Shown: one piece after another, positions 23,160 to 32,197 of the stretch
How positions within the stretch are numbered: the stretch's first letter is position 1
Layout of the letters: the number at the start of each line of letters is the position of its first letter
Assembly (NCBI GenBank): GCA_964533425.1
Contig: CAZHJG010000007.1
Coordinates: 1-38,301 of the forward strand
Source of the DNA: CAZHJG01 sp964533425
GTDB lineage: Bacteria > Patescibacteriota > Saccharimonadia > Saccharimonadales > UBA4665
Reading direction: 5' to 3'
DNA length: 38,301 nucleotides
The notes under the pieces: model-generated
Database searches by the model: none
Told to the model about the DNA's origin: nothing
Seen by the model: only the letters and a program-made list of their open reading frames with translations
Program-made: the position numbers and the translations under genes

Positions 23160-23720
23160 TATCTTCTCAAGATCGGTTTTGAACTGCGGAAAGTTTTCAT
23201 ACAGTAATCCGTGCATGCCCACATCTTCTGCGCCGGTGATATTTCTTTCCAGATCATCGACGAAAACACCTGCTTCAGGTTCAATCTGTAACTGGTTCAG
23301 TATGGATTCATACGCTTTCGGATCGGGCTTGGTGATACCTGATTCGTGAGACAGGCAGATGGCGTCGAACAGCGCTATTTCGTCATTGCTGAAGATTGAG
23401 TACAGCCAGTTATCGCCAACATTACTCAACATACCGATCTTGTACTTCGGCTTTAGCTTATCTCGAATATACTCCAAAAGCTCATCATTCGCGGCCACGT
23501 TTTTGAGGATGTCGTCGAGCTCTTCCGGGCTGATATTGGCCATTCCGGCGATTTCCTGCAGCGAATCCTGATAGCTAATCAGGCCTGAATCTAGCAAGTG
23601 ACTTAGTTCGGTTGCTCGTCGCATCTTCTGCTGGTCTGAGCCGAAATGTTTACGCTTAAAAGCTATCCAGCCCTCGGTAGCAAGCACGCCGAAGCAATCA
23701 AAAATTACCGCCTTGATCAT
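23139..23720 (-). CDS. HAD superfamily hydrolase
   Basis: 193 aa. Motif I is VIFDCFGVLATEG, motif II is IGMLSNVGDNW, motif III includes HESGITKPDPKAY, motif IV is AGVFVDDLERNITGAEDVGM. The cap is helical as in YihX-like or epoxide-hydrolase-type HADs. The second Asp of the DxD motif is Phe here, as in some FDxxGVL variants, so phosphatase activity is uncertain. Substrate unknown. TATAAT ends 6 nt before the ATG. Confidence 0.88.
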   Translation of the reverse strand: MIKAVIFDCFGVLATEGWIAFKRKHFGSDQQKMRRATELSHLLDSGLISYQDSLQEIAGMANISPEELDDILKNVAANDELLEYIRDKLKPKYKIGMLSNVGDNWLYSIFSNDEIALFDAICLSHESGITKPDPKAYESILNQLQIEPEAGVFVDDLERNITGAEDVGMHGLLYENFPQFKTDLEKILADSKR

Positions 23721-23726
23721 CTTTTT

Positions 23727-23732
23727 ATTATA
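23727..23732 (-). promoter_or_regulatory. -10 box of the HAD gene, leaderless type
   Basis: TATAAT on the minus strand ends 6 nt before ATG 23720; no Shine-Dalgarno. Confidence 0.6.
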
Positions 23733-23747
23733 CGATGCGACTGCCGG

Positions 23748-24302
23748 CTATAGCACAATGTTCTGGGTCAGGTCGTCGAAGTTCGGGACCTGGGCCTCAA
23801 AGAGCTGCAGCGTGAGATTGGTGCTGCCACCGTAGGTATGCACACCACCGCAGTTGGTTGACCAGTAACGCTCGATGTCGGTGCCATTTTGCGTAAGCTG
23901 GAAAATGTACCGGTCGCCGGTTGGACAGTAGCCTTGTTCGTTCTGCAAGGCGGGATCATTGTTACCCTCGGTGAAGCCGGCTACGGCTAGAGCGTGCAGG
24001 AAGTTATCGTAGGCGTTTTCGGTGTTTATGAAGGTGTGCTGGTCGACAACATCACCGTTGTAGCCTTTGAGCGCCTTGTATACGACAGCGTCACGGCCTA
24101 CGCTGATCTGAATCTGATTATGGTTTTGGGCAGCGTTAATCGGCCCGTCGATAGTTAAGCGAGTAATGGCATCGGTGCTAGCGTAGTCAGGTAGTGACTT
24201 GTGTGTGGTCGGTGTTTTAGAGCTGTTGCCACCACCAAACAGCAGCACAATCAAGAGAATGATGAGCCCGATAGTGATTAAAAAGCCAATGAAGTAACGC
24301 AT
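23748..24302 (-). CDS. Unrecognised membrane-anchored protein, 184 aa
   Basis: An N-terminal membrane helix (MRYFIGFLITIGLIILLIVL) is followed by a Gly/Ser/Thr linker and an exported domain of about 145 residues with three Cys residues (QGYCPTGDRY, NCGG), possibly disulfide bonded. The layout GDRYIFQLTQNGTDIERYW suggests a beta-rich fold. No family is recognised. There is no good Shine-Dalgarno. Confidence 0.65.
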   Translation of the reverse strand: MRYFIGFLITIGLIILLIVLLFGGGNSSKTPTTHKSLPDYASTDAITRLTIDGPINAAQNHNQIQISVGRDAVVYKALKGYNGDVVDQHTFINTENAYDNFLHALAVAGFTEGNNDPALQNEQGYCPTGDRYIFQLTQNGTDIERYWSTNCGGVHTYGGSTNLTLQLFEAQVPNFDDLTQNIVL

Positions 24303-24379
24303 ATTGCTCGCCAGATATCCTTTCGAGGCTTATACTAACACGATTACGCTTATTTTGCAAGGTATTTTACTTCTGTTCG

Positions 24380-24520
24380 TGTCATCCCAGCCCCCAGCCT
24401 TCGCTGGGGTAAACTCCGGCTGGGATCCAAACCTATAAAGCGTCCTCTACGGTGGACATCCTATTGATTGGATTCCAAATCAATCCCCGACCAAATGTCG
24501 AGGACATGGTTTGGAATGAC
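24380..24520. repeat. 141-bp compound palindromic element between divergent genes
   Basis: Starts TGTCATCCCAG and ends GGAATGAC. It has hairpins CCCAGC...GCTGGG and TCCAAATCA...TTTGGA. Its core ATCCCCGA (24483-24490) and GTCGAGGACATGGTT (24497-24511) also occurs at 36282-36309. It fills most of the 274-nt gap 24303-24576 apart from promoters. Confidence 0.7.
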
Positions 24521-24561
24521 CCGCAATTATAACGATGTACAAAAATGCACATGTTTATGTC

Positions 24562-24567
24562 TATAAT
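24562..24567 (+). promoter_or_regulatory. -10 box of the 151-codon membrane protein gene, leaderless type
   Basis: TATAAT ends 9 nt before ATG 24577. No Shine-Dalgarno. Confidence 0.6.
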
Positions 24568-24576
24568 AAATACAGC

Positions 24577-25032
24577 ATGCGCCTCAAATACGAAACCGGC
24601 ATTCTCACCTTCATCCAGTTTGTAACCTTGAGCTTGCTTGGGATTGTCAACGGCCTGAACTCGATTATCACTACCTGCGTACATCAGAGTACAAGCAACG
24701 ACTGTGTCAGTAACATGCTCGTTTCCATCATCTTCTTCATACTGACCACTATCTGGTTCGCTCTCATCTGGGTACTAGGTTATCAGGCACAGGAACGCCG
24801 CAGCCGGCGCCTGGCGCAATTACTCATTGCTATGGAAGCGTTCATCGCTCTCATTGCCTTCTTCAATGCCAAACATCACAGCGACCTACTCAGCCTGTTC
24901 ACCAGCCTGCTAGACCTCGTTCTGGCCGTCTGGATCATCGTCCTTGCCGTCCGCCTGATGCGCGCCAAAGGCGGCCGCGTCGTCAGCCGTCAACGCCCCC
25001 GCCAGCGCCGCCGTCGACCTACTCAGGACTAA
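24577..25032 (+). CDS. Four-helix membrane protein, 151 aa
   Basis: ATG 24577 (MRLKYETGILTF) is chosen over ATG 24535, because the -10 box lies between them. Four hydrophobic segments follow (about 8-28, 49-72, 81-100, 107-128), then a short very basic tail (RQRPRQRRRRPTQD). CVHQSTSNDCVSN sits in the first extracytoplasmic loop with two Cys. Function unknown. Its 3' end overlaps the convergent methyltransferase by 123 nt. Confidence 0.75.
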   Translation: MRLKYETGILTFIQFVTLSLLGIVNGLNSIITTCVHQSTSNDCVSNMLVSIIFFILTTIWFALIWVLGYQAQERRSRRLAQLLIAMEAFIALIAFFNAKHHSDLLSLFTSLLDLVLAVWIIVLAVRLMRAKGGRVVSRQRPRQRRRRPTQD

Positions 25033-25647
25033 GTTTTTTTTCAGAGCAATAGTAAACCAGTCTGGGTGATTAAGTCCTGTTTTCATTTGCCTGTCTACCG
25101 AAGCAGTCTGGTAATTTTCTCCGGCAAGTTCAGCGATCAGCTCCGGTGTATAGAAGTAAAATTGTCTTTCACCAAACTCATCTTTTTTAATCTTTGACGT
25201 ATAGTTTTTGGCCCATTTTAGAGAAATGTAAAAGATGCCGCCTGGTTTTAATGCTTTATAGACTTTCCTCAAAATTGTTTGGACCTCTGCCTTTTCACTA
25301 TGCAAAAGGGACGCGAAAGCAAAGACTATATCCAGCTCTTTCGGATAATCGAAATTGAGTGCATCTCCAATCTCAAAATGGCCTTTTGGCACATACTCTT
25401 GAGCTATCTTAATAAATGATGGCGCCGGATCAAACCCCAGATACCAGCCTGCTCTTTCGCAAATCTCTTTGGCGTCTCTGCCATCCCCACAGCCAATTTC
25501 CACAACTCGCGCATTCTCAGGGTTACCTGCCAGCTGAAAAGCACGCTCTATGTCCTCTACGCGCGCACCAAGCCGACGAAATTTCTTGGCCATCTTCTGG
25601 GCGGTCTGATCATATACTTCAACGGTTTGTCGCTGTAAATCCTTCAT
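24910..25647 (-). CDS. Class I SAM-dependent methyltransferase
   Basis: 245 aa. Residues ~45-150 show the Rossmann motifs: VVEIGCGDGRDAKEI (SAM binding), WYLGFDPAPSFIKIA, GHFEIGDALNF, LDIVFAFASLLH, LKPGGIFYISLKW. Substrate unknown. The last ~40 residues (TAALAGALTADDAAAFGAHQ and onward) have an Asp/Ala/Gly composition unlike the rest and are antisense to the neighbouring membrane protein gene; the natural end is probably near FTIALKK. ATG 25647 overlaps the previous stop (ATGA). Confidence 0.88.
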   Translation of the reverse strand: MKDLQRQTVEVYDQTAQKMAKKFRRLGARVEDIERAFQLAGNPENARVVEIGCGDGRDAKEICERAGWYLGFDPAPSFIKIAQEYVPKGHFEIGDALNFDYPKELDIVFAFASLLHSEKAEVQTILRKVYKALKPGGIFYISLKWAKNYTSKIKKDEFGERQFYFYTPELIAELAGENYQTASVDRQMKTGLNHPDWFTIALKKNLVLSRSTAALAGALTADDAAAFGAHQADGKDDDPDGQNEV

Positions 25648-25961
25648 CCTTCGACGCTTTCTAAGAATATTCGCTTTTTGAAGGCTCCACGCTCCAGAGT
25701 CTTTTTGGAGACGGCTCGCGCTAGTTCCTGGTGAGAGATATTCAGCGCATCAGCCAACGCCAAGATGACTTCCTGGAGGTCAGCTAGCTCTTCTATAACC
25801 GTCTCCTTTTTAAATTCTTCGTACTCTTCCCCAAGCTTTTTAATCAGCTCGTTTAAATACTCTTCCTTATCCAGGATTCGCGCTCGGACCAGCTTGCCCT
25901 CGGCCTCGATAATCTCGGGTATTTTGTCACGAACAAGTTTGTTATGAACCTTTTTGCTCAC
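25644..25961 (-). CDS. MazG-like nucleoside triphosphate pyrophosphohydrolase
   Basis: 105 aa. KLVRDKIPEII at the N-terminus, then ELIKKLGEEYEEFKK and IEELADLQEVILALAD, which carry the E-x-x-E and E-x-x-D metal-binding residues of the all-alpha NTP pyrophosphatase / PRA-PH superfamily. The role is likely removal of abnormal or excess dNTPs, consistent with its place after polA. It overlaps polA (ATGA, 4 nt) and the methyltransferase (ATGA, 4 nt). Confidence 0.85.
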   Translation of the reverse strand: MSKKVHNKLVRDKIPEIIEAEGKLVRARILDKEEYLNELIKKLGEEYEEFKKETVIEELADLQEVILALADALNISHQELARAVSKKTLERGAFKKRIFLESVEG

Positions 25962-28618
25962 AATTCGCCCCAGTTGTCGCCGATTGTCACGTCAACATCG
26001 AGGCGAACCGGCAATTCATAGACGTTTTCCATGGCGTCTTTGAGCAATTTACCAATATTTTCGGCTACCCCGGCTGGGCATTCGACTAGGATTGAATCGT
26101 GAATTTGCAGTAGCATGTTGCAGTCGTTATGCTGCTCTCTTAACACCGCTTCTATTTTGGCCATGGCCAGTTTCATGAGGTCGGCCTCGGTGCCCTGGAT
26201 CGGCATGTTGATGGCGGCTCGCTCCGCGGCCTGGCGCACCACAAAATTAGAGGAGTGAATATCCGGCATGGGTCGGCGGCGCCCAAAGAGCGTCTCCACA
26301 TAGCCGTCTTTCTGAGCCTTTTCCCGGATTCGGTCTGTGTAGTCAAACAGTGGCTTGCGAATAGCTTTGTATCTGTTAATAAATGTCGTTGCCTGTTCGT
26401 ACGTCATACCGGTCGCTGCCGATAGGCCATGCGGACTCATGCCGTAGAGAATGCCGAAATTGATCACTTTGGCAGCTCGACGCATCTGTTTCGACACGTC
26501 TTCGACCTCGCGCTCATAGACCTGGGCCGCTGTGGTGGCATGAATGTCGGCGCCGCGGTTGAACATATCAATCAGCTCCTGGTCCTCGGCCAGCACAGCC
26601 GCCAGGCGCAATTCAAACTGTGAGTAATCCGCGCTGACCAGTTTCTTGCCTGGGCCGGCTATGAAAGCCGTGCGGATATGGCGGCCTAGATCGGTGCGCG
26701 TCGGGATGTTTTGCAGATTCGGATCCGAGCTGTTCAGACGCCCACTCTGAGCATTAGTCAGGCCAAACGTGGTGTGCAGACGCGATTGCTCATCAACCTG
26801 CTGCGGCAAAGTATCGATATAGGTATTTTTGAGCTTGGTAACTTCACGGTACTGGGTAATCAGATCAACAATGGGGTGCGTGCCGCGGAGTTTGTCGAGC
26901 TCACTGGCGGCTGTGCTGTAGCCGGTTTTGCCCTTTTTGATGCCTTTGGAATCCAGTTTGAGTTTCTCGAACAAAATCTCGGCCAGCTGGGTTGGCGAAC
27001 CGATGTTGAATTCCTGGTCGGCAAAGCCATAGATTTGTTGCTCGTAATCCGAGATCCTGTCGCCGATCTCGTTGGCAAATTTTTTGAGATACGCCGTGTC
27101 GAGCTCAATACCGATATATTCCATGCGGGCCAGCACCGGTATAACTGGCCACTCAATGTCATGGGCCAGCGACTGTAGTTTTGGTAGCGCTTTCATCGCC
27201 GCCGTTTGCTGCTTATGTAACGCTTTTAGGGCGGCAATGATTTCTGGTGCCCGAGCAATTACTTCTTGCGCGTCAAGATCCTCAAACGAAGAGCCTTCGT
27301 AGCCCAGGTCAGTTTCCGCCAGCTCAGTCAGCGTCTGTTCACGGCGCAAACTGTTCAGCAAAAACGCCCCGACCAAAACGTCGTGTCCTACCTCGCCCAG
27401 ATCTGTTACGCCTAACTCCAGCAGCAGTTGGAGCGACGATTTAATGTCATAACCGACAAGTGGCCGAACGTCGCGAAAGTTTTTTACAATTTCATCCGTA
27501 TCAACCTTGGTGAGGTCAAATGTATACACCGGGTCCCCGTCTGGACTGATAATAAGCACTTCGGGGCGCTGGCCATGCTTGCCCGCTGTCCGGCTGTGGA
27601 TGTACATGACCTCGGAGTTACCGATTTTGACGTCCTTGAGCTTCTCCGCGGTGTCGACGACAACACTTTTCCCTGCCTTAACAGGGCCCGTGCCACTGGT
27701 CGCATGATGATTATCGATAGCTACCTGCATAACTTCTGGCAAGTGCCGCGCCAGACTGCGGAATTCCAGTTTTTGCAGTAGTTCAAGCACCTTTTCGGGT
27801 TGTACCTTGCTGCCGTCCACCTCTTTTAAGTCGAGCTTGATTGGGGCGTCCGTCCAAATCCGGGCCAGCTCCTTGCTAAGGTACGCGAGGTCTTTGCCGG
27901 CTTCCAGTTTTTTGCGGGTTGAGTCTTTGATGAGCGCTAGATTTTCATAGACGTTATCCAGCGTGTCGTACTGCTTGAGCAATTCCAGAGCGCCTTTTTC
28001 ACCGATGCCCGGCACGCCGGGAATGTTGTCTGACGAATCACCCTTGAGAGATTTCAGATCCAAAAACTGGTCAACCTTAATGCCATACTTGGCTTCGAAG
28101 CTAGCTGTCGAATACAGCTCGATGTTACTTAAACCAGTCTTGAGCGCATATACTTTCACGCCCTCATCAACCAGCTGCAACATGTCCAAATCAGAGGTCA
28201 CGAGCATGGTTTCCAGGCCCTTCCGCTGAGCTTGAAGAGCTAGCGTGCCCATGATGTCGTCCGCTTCGTAGTCATCAAGTTCGTACAATGGCCAGCCAAA
28301 GGCTTGCAGCAGCTCGTGCAGTACTGGCACCTGCTCGTAAAAGTCAGGTGGTGCCGGTTTGCGTCCGGCCTTGTACTCGGGATACAGTTCTAGGCGCTTA
28401 CGAATATTGGTCTTGGGTTTGTCCCAGGCCACTGCCACGTAATCGGGTTTCAGCCGCCGGATAACTTCCAGCGCCATGGTAGCAAAGCCAAAAACACCAC
28501 CGGTCGGTACGCCGTCCTTTGTGCTGAGATTGGGCATGGCATAGTAGCCGCGGTAAAACACACTTTTGCCGTCAATGATGGCAAATTTCTTCTTGCTTTT
28601 CTGCGTCGCCTCACTCAT
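25958..28618 (-). CDS. polA: DNA polymerase I, proofreading domain degenerate
   Basis: 886 aa. Residues 1-~290 are the 5'-3' exonuclease (FAIIDGKSVFYRGYYAMPNL, LDDYEADDIMGTLA, SDLDMLQLVD, IPGVPGIGEKGALELL). The middle domain has the place of 3'-5' exonuclease but VMYIHSRTAG replaces the DxE motif, and VGYDIKSSLQ and HDVLVGAFLLNS lack other catalytic residues. The polymerase has SADYSQFELRLAA, RRAAKVINFGILYGMS (O helix with Phe) and LLQIHDSILVE (palm motif C, with Ser in place of the usual Glu after HD). It repairs and replaces RNA primers. TATACT ends 7 nt before the ATG, with no Shine-Dalgarno. Confidence 0.96.
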   Translation of the reverse strand: MSEATQKSKKKFAIIDGKSVFYRGYYAMPNLSTKDGVPTGGVFGFATMALEVIRRLKPDYVAVAWDKPKTNIRKRLELYPEYKAGRKPAPPDFYEQVPVLHELLQAFGWPLYELDDYEADDIMGTLALQAQRKGLETMLVTSDLDMLQLVDEGVKVYALKTGLSNIELYSTASFEAKYGIKVDQFLDLKSLKGDSSDNIPGVPGIGEKGALELLKQYDTLDNVYENLALIKDSTRKKLEAGKDLAYLSKELARIWTDAPIKLDLKEVDGSKVQPEKVLELLQKLEFRSLARHLPEVMQVAIDNHHATSGTGPVKAGKSVVVDTAEKLKDVKIGNSEVMYIHSRTAGKHGQRPEVLIISPDGDPVYTFDLTKVDTDEIVKNFRDVRPLVGYDIKSSLQLLLELGVTDLGEVGHDVLVGAFLLNSLRREQTLTELAETDLGYEGSSFEDLDAQEVIARAPEIIAALKALHKQQTAAMKALPKLQSLAHDIEWPVIPVLARMEYIGIELDTAYLKKFANEIGDRISDYEQQIYGFADQEFNIGSPTQLAEILFEKLKLDSKGIKKGKTGYSTAASELDKLRGTHPIVDLITQYREVTKLKNTYIDTLPQQVDEQSRLHTTFGLTNAQSGRLNSSDPNLQNIPTRTDLGRHIRTAFIAGPGKKLVSADYSQFELRLAAVLAEDQELIDMFNRGADIHATTAAQVYEREVEDVSKQMRRAAKVINFGILYGMSPHGLSAATGMTYEQATTFINRYKAIRKPLFDYTDRIREKAQKDGYVETLFGRRRPMPDIHSSNFVVRQAAERAAINMPIQGTEADLMKLAMAKIEAVLREQHNDCNMLLQIHDSILVECPAGVAENIGKLLKDAMENVYELPVRLDVDVTIGDNWGEL

Positions 28619-28625
28619 GACTATC

Positions 28626-28631
28626 AGTATA
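28626..28631 (-). promoter_or_regulatory. -10 box of polA, leaderless type
   Basis: TATACT on the minus strand ends 7 nt before ATG 28618; no Shine-Dalgarno. Confidence 0.6.
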
Positions 28632-28755
28632 CGCCAAGGAGTCAGCAGGCAAACTGGTTATGAACAAATTTTGTGGCTGGCGGTATTTTGGCCTGGCGAC
28701 TTCCCCGTCAAGAAGTCACTGGTGTTTTCAGGTGGTGAGCACTCCTTGAAGTCTA

Positions 28756-28761
28756 TATAAT
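28756..28761 (+). promoter_or_regulatory. -10 box of the P-type ATPase gene, leaderless type
   Basis: TATAAT ends 10 nt before ATG 28772; no Shine-Dalgarno. Confidence 0.6.
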
Positions 28762-28771
28762 GCTTATGTAA

Positions 28772-31570
28772 ATGGACAATGACTTTAAAGGCCTGAACTA
28801 TTACCGGCTGAGCCCTGACGAAGTGCTCGCGCAACTAAAGTCGCGTCGTGGGGGGTTGAGTGCCAGAGAAGCCGGCGAACGATTCGAACGGCTTGGTCCC
28901 AATAGCTTGCACAAGGCCAAGCGCGAGTCATCTCTAACCACCTTGCTCCGACAGTTCAAAAACCTTCTGGTGGTCATGCTGCTCATCAGCGCTGCCCTGT
29001 CCATCTACCTGCATGACGGCAAAACCGCCACCATTCTTATTATTATCGCACTCATGAATGCCAGCGTTGGCTTTTTCCAGGAACATAAGGCAGAGACGCT
29101 GATGAACAGCCTGGAGCAGCTGCTGGTACCTCAAGCCAAGGTGTTTAGAAACGGCAAGCTAGAAGAAATCGAGTCGTCGGAGCTGGTGCCCGGTGACATC
29201 GTGTATGTCGAAGGCGGCGATAGCGTGCCGGCTGACCTGCGAGTACTTGATGAGGCCGAATTAGCCACTAATGACTTTGCGCTTACTGGTGAAAGCAATC
29301 CCAGCCGTAAATTCGTGCACGCCATCGAAGGCGATGTGCCACTCGGCAGCCGCCATAACTTGCTCTTTATGGGCACTACGGTAGCTACGGGCAGTGGTCA
29401 CGCCGTAGTAGTCGCTACCGGCATGCACAGTGAGCTCGGCCGTATTGCCAATTTAAGCCAAACAACCCGTAGCGAAGCCTCTCCTCTGCAAAAAGAGATG
29501 AATCACCTGGCCATCAGACTTGCCCAAGGCACGGTTATTTTGGCGCTGGTTCTGGCGGTGATTGCTTATAGAGCTAATCTGGGCTTTCACGCGGCCATAC
29601 TGTTTGGTATTGGCATCGGCGCCGCCATGATTCCCAATGGGCTGGTGGCCGAAGTTAACATTACACTCGCTCAGACCGCCAACCGTATGGCCAGAGCTAA
29701 AGCGCTCGTTAAAAAACTCTCGGCCGTGGAGACACTCGGCGCGACGAATTTCATCCTGACCGATAAAACCGGTACATTAACCAAAAATGAGATGACTGTC
29801 GAACGGTTGCTGATTGGCCGGAATCATTACCGGGTCAGCAGTACCGGCTATGAAGCAAATGGCCGTATCGAGACAGAACACGGCAAAGCGTTGGGTAAAA
29901 AAACACTGCAGGATCTGGAGCTGTTCTTTGTAACCACCGCTCTAGCCAGCAATGCCAAGGTTGATCCGCCGGATGACGAGCATGCAACTTGGTACGTGGT
30001 AGGCGATCCCACGGAGGGTGCTCTGATTACCCTGGCCCGCAAGGCGGGGCTTGATACCGAAGGACTTGAAGCGTCACAAGCGGAAATTAAAGAGTTCCAA
30101 TTTGATTCAGCCCGCAAGCTGATGAGTTCGGTCCGCCGGCGCGACGATCAGATCATCGTCTACGTCAAGGGCGCACCAGAAAGCCTGCTCGCCCGCAGCA
30201 CCGACATTTGGGATCACGGTCACATTCGTAAATTGAACCGAGCCGATCGTGATTTCTTTGCCAACTACAATGAACAGCAAGCGCACGAGGCCATGCGCAA
30301 TCTGGCGTTCGGTTATCGCATTCTGCCCGCCAAGACTGATCTTAAAAAGCTTGAAATGCAGGCTGTTGAGCAAGATTTTACTTTCCTGGGCATGGTAAGC
30401 ATGCTCGATCCACTGCGCGAGGCGGTACCGGCCGCCATGAAGGCTGCTCGTGACGCGCATGTCAAAGTTTCGATCATCACCGGCGACTTTCCTTCTACCG
30501 CCAAAGCTATCGCCAGCAAGGCCGGGCTGGCTGGGTCTGACGTGACAATCATTTTAGGTGAGGAACTGCCCAAGCTGGCCGATAGTCAGATCATGCAGCT
30601 GGTAACCCGCGGTGGTTCGGTCTTTTCCCGCGTCGCGCCGGAAGACAAGCTACGAATTGTGGAAATTGCCAAGCGGAATGGACATGTGGTGGCAGTTACT
30701 GGAGACGGCATTAATGATGCGCCAGCCCTCAAGCGCGCCGACATCGGTGTAGCCATGGGCAAAACAGGTACGGATGTGGCCAAGGATGCCGCTGACATCG
30801 TGCTGTTAGATGACAGTTTCGACACCCTCGTCGGCGCCATCGAGCAGGGTCGTTTAACCTTCCAAAACATCAAGAAAGCCGCCCGCTGCGCGCTCACCGA
30901 CAATGCCGGCGAACTCATAACCGTGCTGCTCGGCCTGGCGGCTCTATCGCTATTCCACATCCAGCCGGCCATCACCGCCATCCAAATTCTAGCCATTGAC
31001 GTCGTAGCGCAAATTCTGCCCATCACCGCCCTCGGTTGGGACGCCGCGCAGGGCAAACTAATGCACGAAAAGCCGCGCAATTTGCAGGATCACATCATAA
31101 ATCTGCGGGCCATTGGTGGCTTCATCGGCTTCGGCGCCCTGGCAGCCGGTCTTGCCTACGCCAATTACCTGCTCTTCTTCGCCCGCCACGACCTTAGCCC
31201 GCGCTTTATCGACCCATCTCTGCCTCTCTATCATCAGGCCACGACCCTGACTTATCTGACGCTAGTGCTCTGTCTCTACGTCTACCTGATGTTTGAACGC
31301 AGCGACCGCCACGAGCAATTCTTCACCAGCTACCTGTGGAGCAACAAAAAGCTGGTCATCGCTTTCGCGCTATCCTTCTTCCTGATCGCCAACATCATCT
31401 ACAACCCATGGGTCCAGCCCTACTTCAGCGCCGCCTCTCTCAGCTTCAGCGACTGGCTCACCGCCCTCATCTGCGCCGGCCTGTACACCGCCTTCCGCAC
31501 CATCCAGCGCCATACCCGCAAACACACCCGTAAAGCCGTCATCAAACTCCACCGCGAAGTCTACGGCTAA
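28772..31570 (+). CDS. P-type cation-transporting ATPase (P2 type)
   Basis: 932 aa. N-terminal cation-ATPase domain (YYRLSPDEVLAQLKS), LVPGDIVYVEGGDSVPAD, actuator LTGES, phosphorylation site DKTGTLT with Asp331, KGAPESLL, GDGINDAPALKRADIGVAMG and a six-helix C-terminal membrane region. Layout is SERCA/PMR1 or Na,K-ATPase-like. The M4 ion site reads IPNGL (Asn289) instead of the usual PEGL, and M6 reads IDVVAQILP instead of the NLVTDGLP type, so the transported ion cannot be assigned. It is transcribed alone, divergent from polA. Confidence 0.94.
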   Translation: MDNDFKGLNYYRLSPDEVLAQLKSRRGGLSAREAGERFERLGPNSLHKAKRESSLTTLLRQFKNLLVVMLLISAALSIYLHDGKTATILIIIALMNASVGFFQEHKAETLMNSLEQLLVPQAKVFRNGKLEEIESSELVPGDIVYVEGGDSVPADLRVLDEAELATNDFALTGESNPSRKFVHAIEGDVPLGSRHNLLFMGTTVATGSGHAVVVATGMHSELGRIANLSQTTRSEASPLQKEMNHLAIRLAQGTVILALVLAVIAYRANLGFHAAILFGIGIGAAMIPNGLVAEVNITLAQTANRMARAKALVKKLSAVETLGATNFILTDKTGTLTKNEMTVERLLIGRNHYRVSSTGYEANGRIETEHGKALGKKTLQDLELFFVTTALASNAKVDPPDDEHATWYVVGDPTEGALITLARKAGLDTEGLEASQAEIKEFQFDSARKLMSSVRRRDDQIIVYVKGAPESLLARSTDIWDHGHIRKLNRADRDFFANYNEQQAHEAMRNLAFGYRILPAKTDLKKLEMQAVEQDFTFLGMVSMLDPLREAVPAAMKAARDAHVKVSIITGDFPSTAKAIASKAGLAGSDVTIILGEELPKLADSQIMQLVTRGGSVFSRVAPEDKLRIVEIAKRNGHVVAVTGDGINDAPALKRADIGVAMGKTGTDVAKDAADIVLLDDSFDTLVGAIEQGRLTFQNIKKAARCALTDNAGELITVLLGLAALSLFHIQPAITAIQILAIDVVAQILPITALGWDAAQGKLMHEKPRNLQDHIINLRAIGGFIGFGALAAGLAYANYLLFFARHDLSPRFIDPSLPLYHQATTLTYLTLVLCLYVYLMFERSDRHEQFFTSYLWSNKKLVIAFALSFFLIANIIYNPWVQPYFSAASLSFSDWLTALICAGLYTAFRTIQRHTRKHTRKAVIKLHREVYG

Positions 31571-31600
31571 GCATAATTTTCCTGTCTCTAAAGCGTCTTG

Positions 31601-31606
31601 TACAAT
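31601..31606 (+). promoter_or_regulatory. -10 box of the kinase gene, leaderless type
   Basis: TACAAT ends 7 nt before ATG 31614; no Shine-Dalgarno. Confidence 0.55.
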
Positions 31607-31613
31607 AGATCTA

Positions 31614-32180
31614 ATGCAAGATAAGAAAGTTTTGGTTTTCGTCGGGATGCCGGGCGCTGGTAAGAGCGTCTGTGTGGAGTATTTGAAGCGCAAAGGGTTG
31701 CCCTACGTGTACTTTGGGGGTATTACGCTTGATGAAGTGAAGCGACGCGGCATGGAAGTGAATGCTGCCAGCGAGAAATTTGTACGCGAAGATATTCGGG
31801 CCAAGGAAGGCAAAGGCGCGTATGCGGTGCGCATCATCCGCCAGATCGAAGAACTGTTCGACGAAGGTAATGGTTTGGTGGTCGTAGACGGCCTGTACAG
31901 CTGGACTGAGTACAAAATCTTCAAAGAAAGTTTTGGCGACAATGCCATCATCATCGCCATCGCCTCCCCGCGCAAATATCGACATCAGCGCCTGGCCAAT
32001 CGCGCTGATCGTCCTTTAACCGAAGAAGAAGCCGATGCCCGCGACTACGCCGAGATTGAAAATATCGAAAAAGGCGGCCCGATCGCCAACGCCGACTACT
32101 TCTTAGCCAACGAAAACTCCGTCGAAGAACTCGAAAAAGACCTCGAAAGGCTCCTGCCGCTCATTGGCATCAAAGTTTAA
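31614..32180 (+). CDS. P-loop kinase of the dephospho-CoA kinase / AAA_18-like type
   Basis: 188 aa. Walker A GMPGAGKS starts at residue ~11; LVVVDGLYSW is the Walker B-like strand; RKYRHQRLANRADRPLTEEE is the lid with several Arg, as in CoaE-like and archaeal nucleotide-kinase-like proteins. C-terminal IANADYFLANENSVEELEKDL matches the last CoaE strand and helix. Substrate is not certain. It stands between the P-type ATPase and rpoD, convergent with rpoD. Confidence 0.8.
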   Translation: MQDKKVLVFVGMPGAGKSVCVEYLKRKGLPYVYFGGITLDEVKRRGMEVNAASEKFVREDIRAKEGKGAYAVRIIRQIEELFDEGNGLVVVDGLYSWTEYKIFKESFGDNAIIIAIASPRKYRHQRLANRADRPLTEEEADARDYAEIENIEKGGPIANADYFLANENSVEELEKDLERLLPLIGIKV

Positions 32181-32197
32181 GCACTCGCTTATTTCTT

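Noticed and set aside
25033..25048. T-run after the 24577-25032 gene as an intrinsic terminator
   Set aside because: Eight T follow the stop codon but no stable GC hairpin precedes them.
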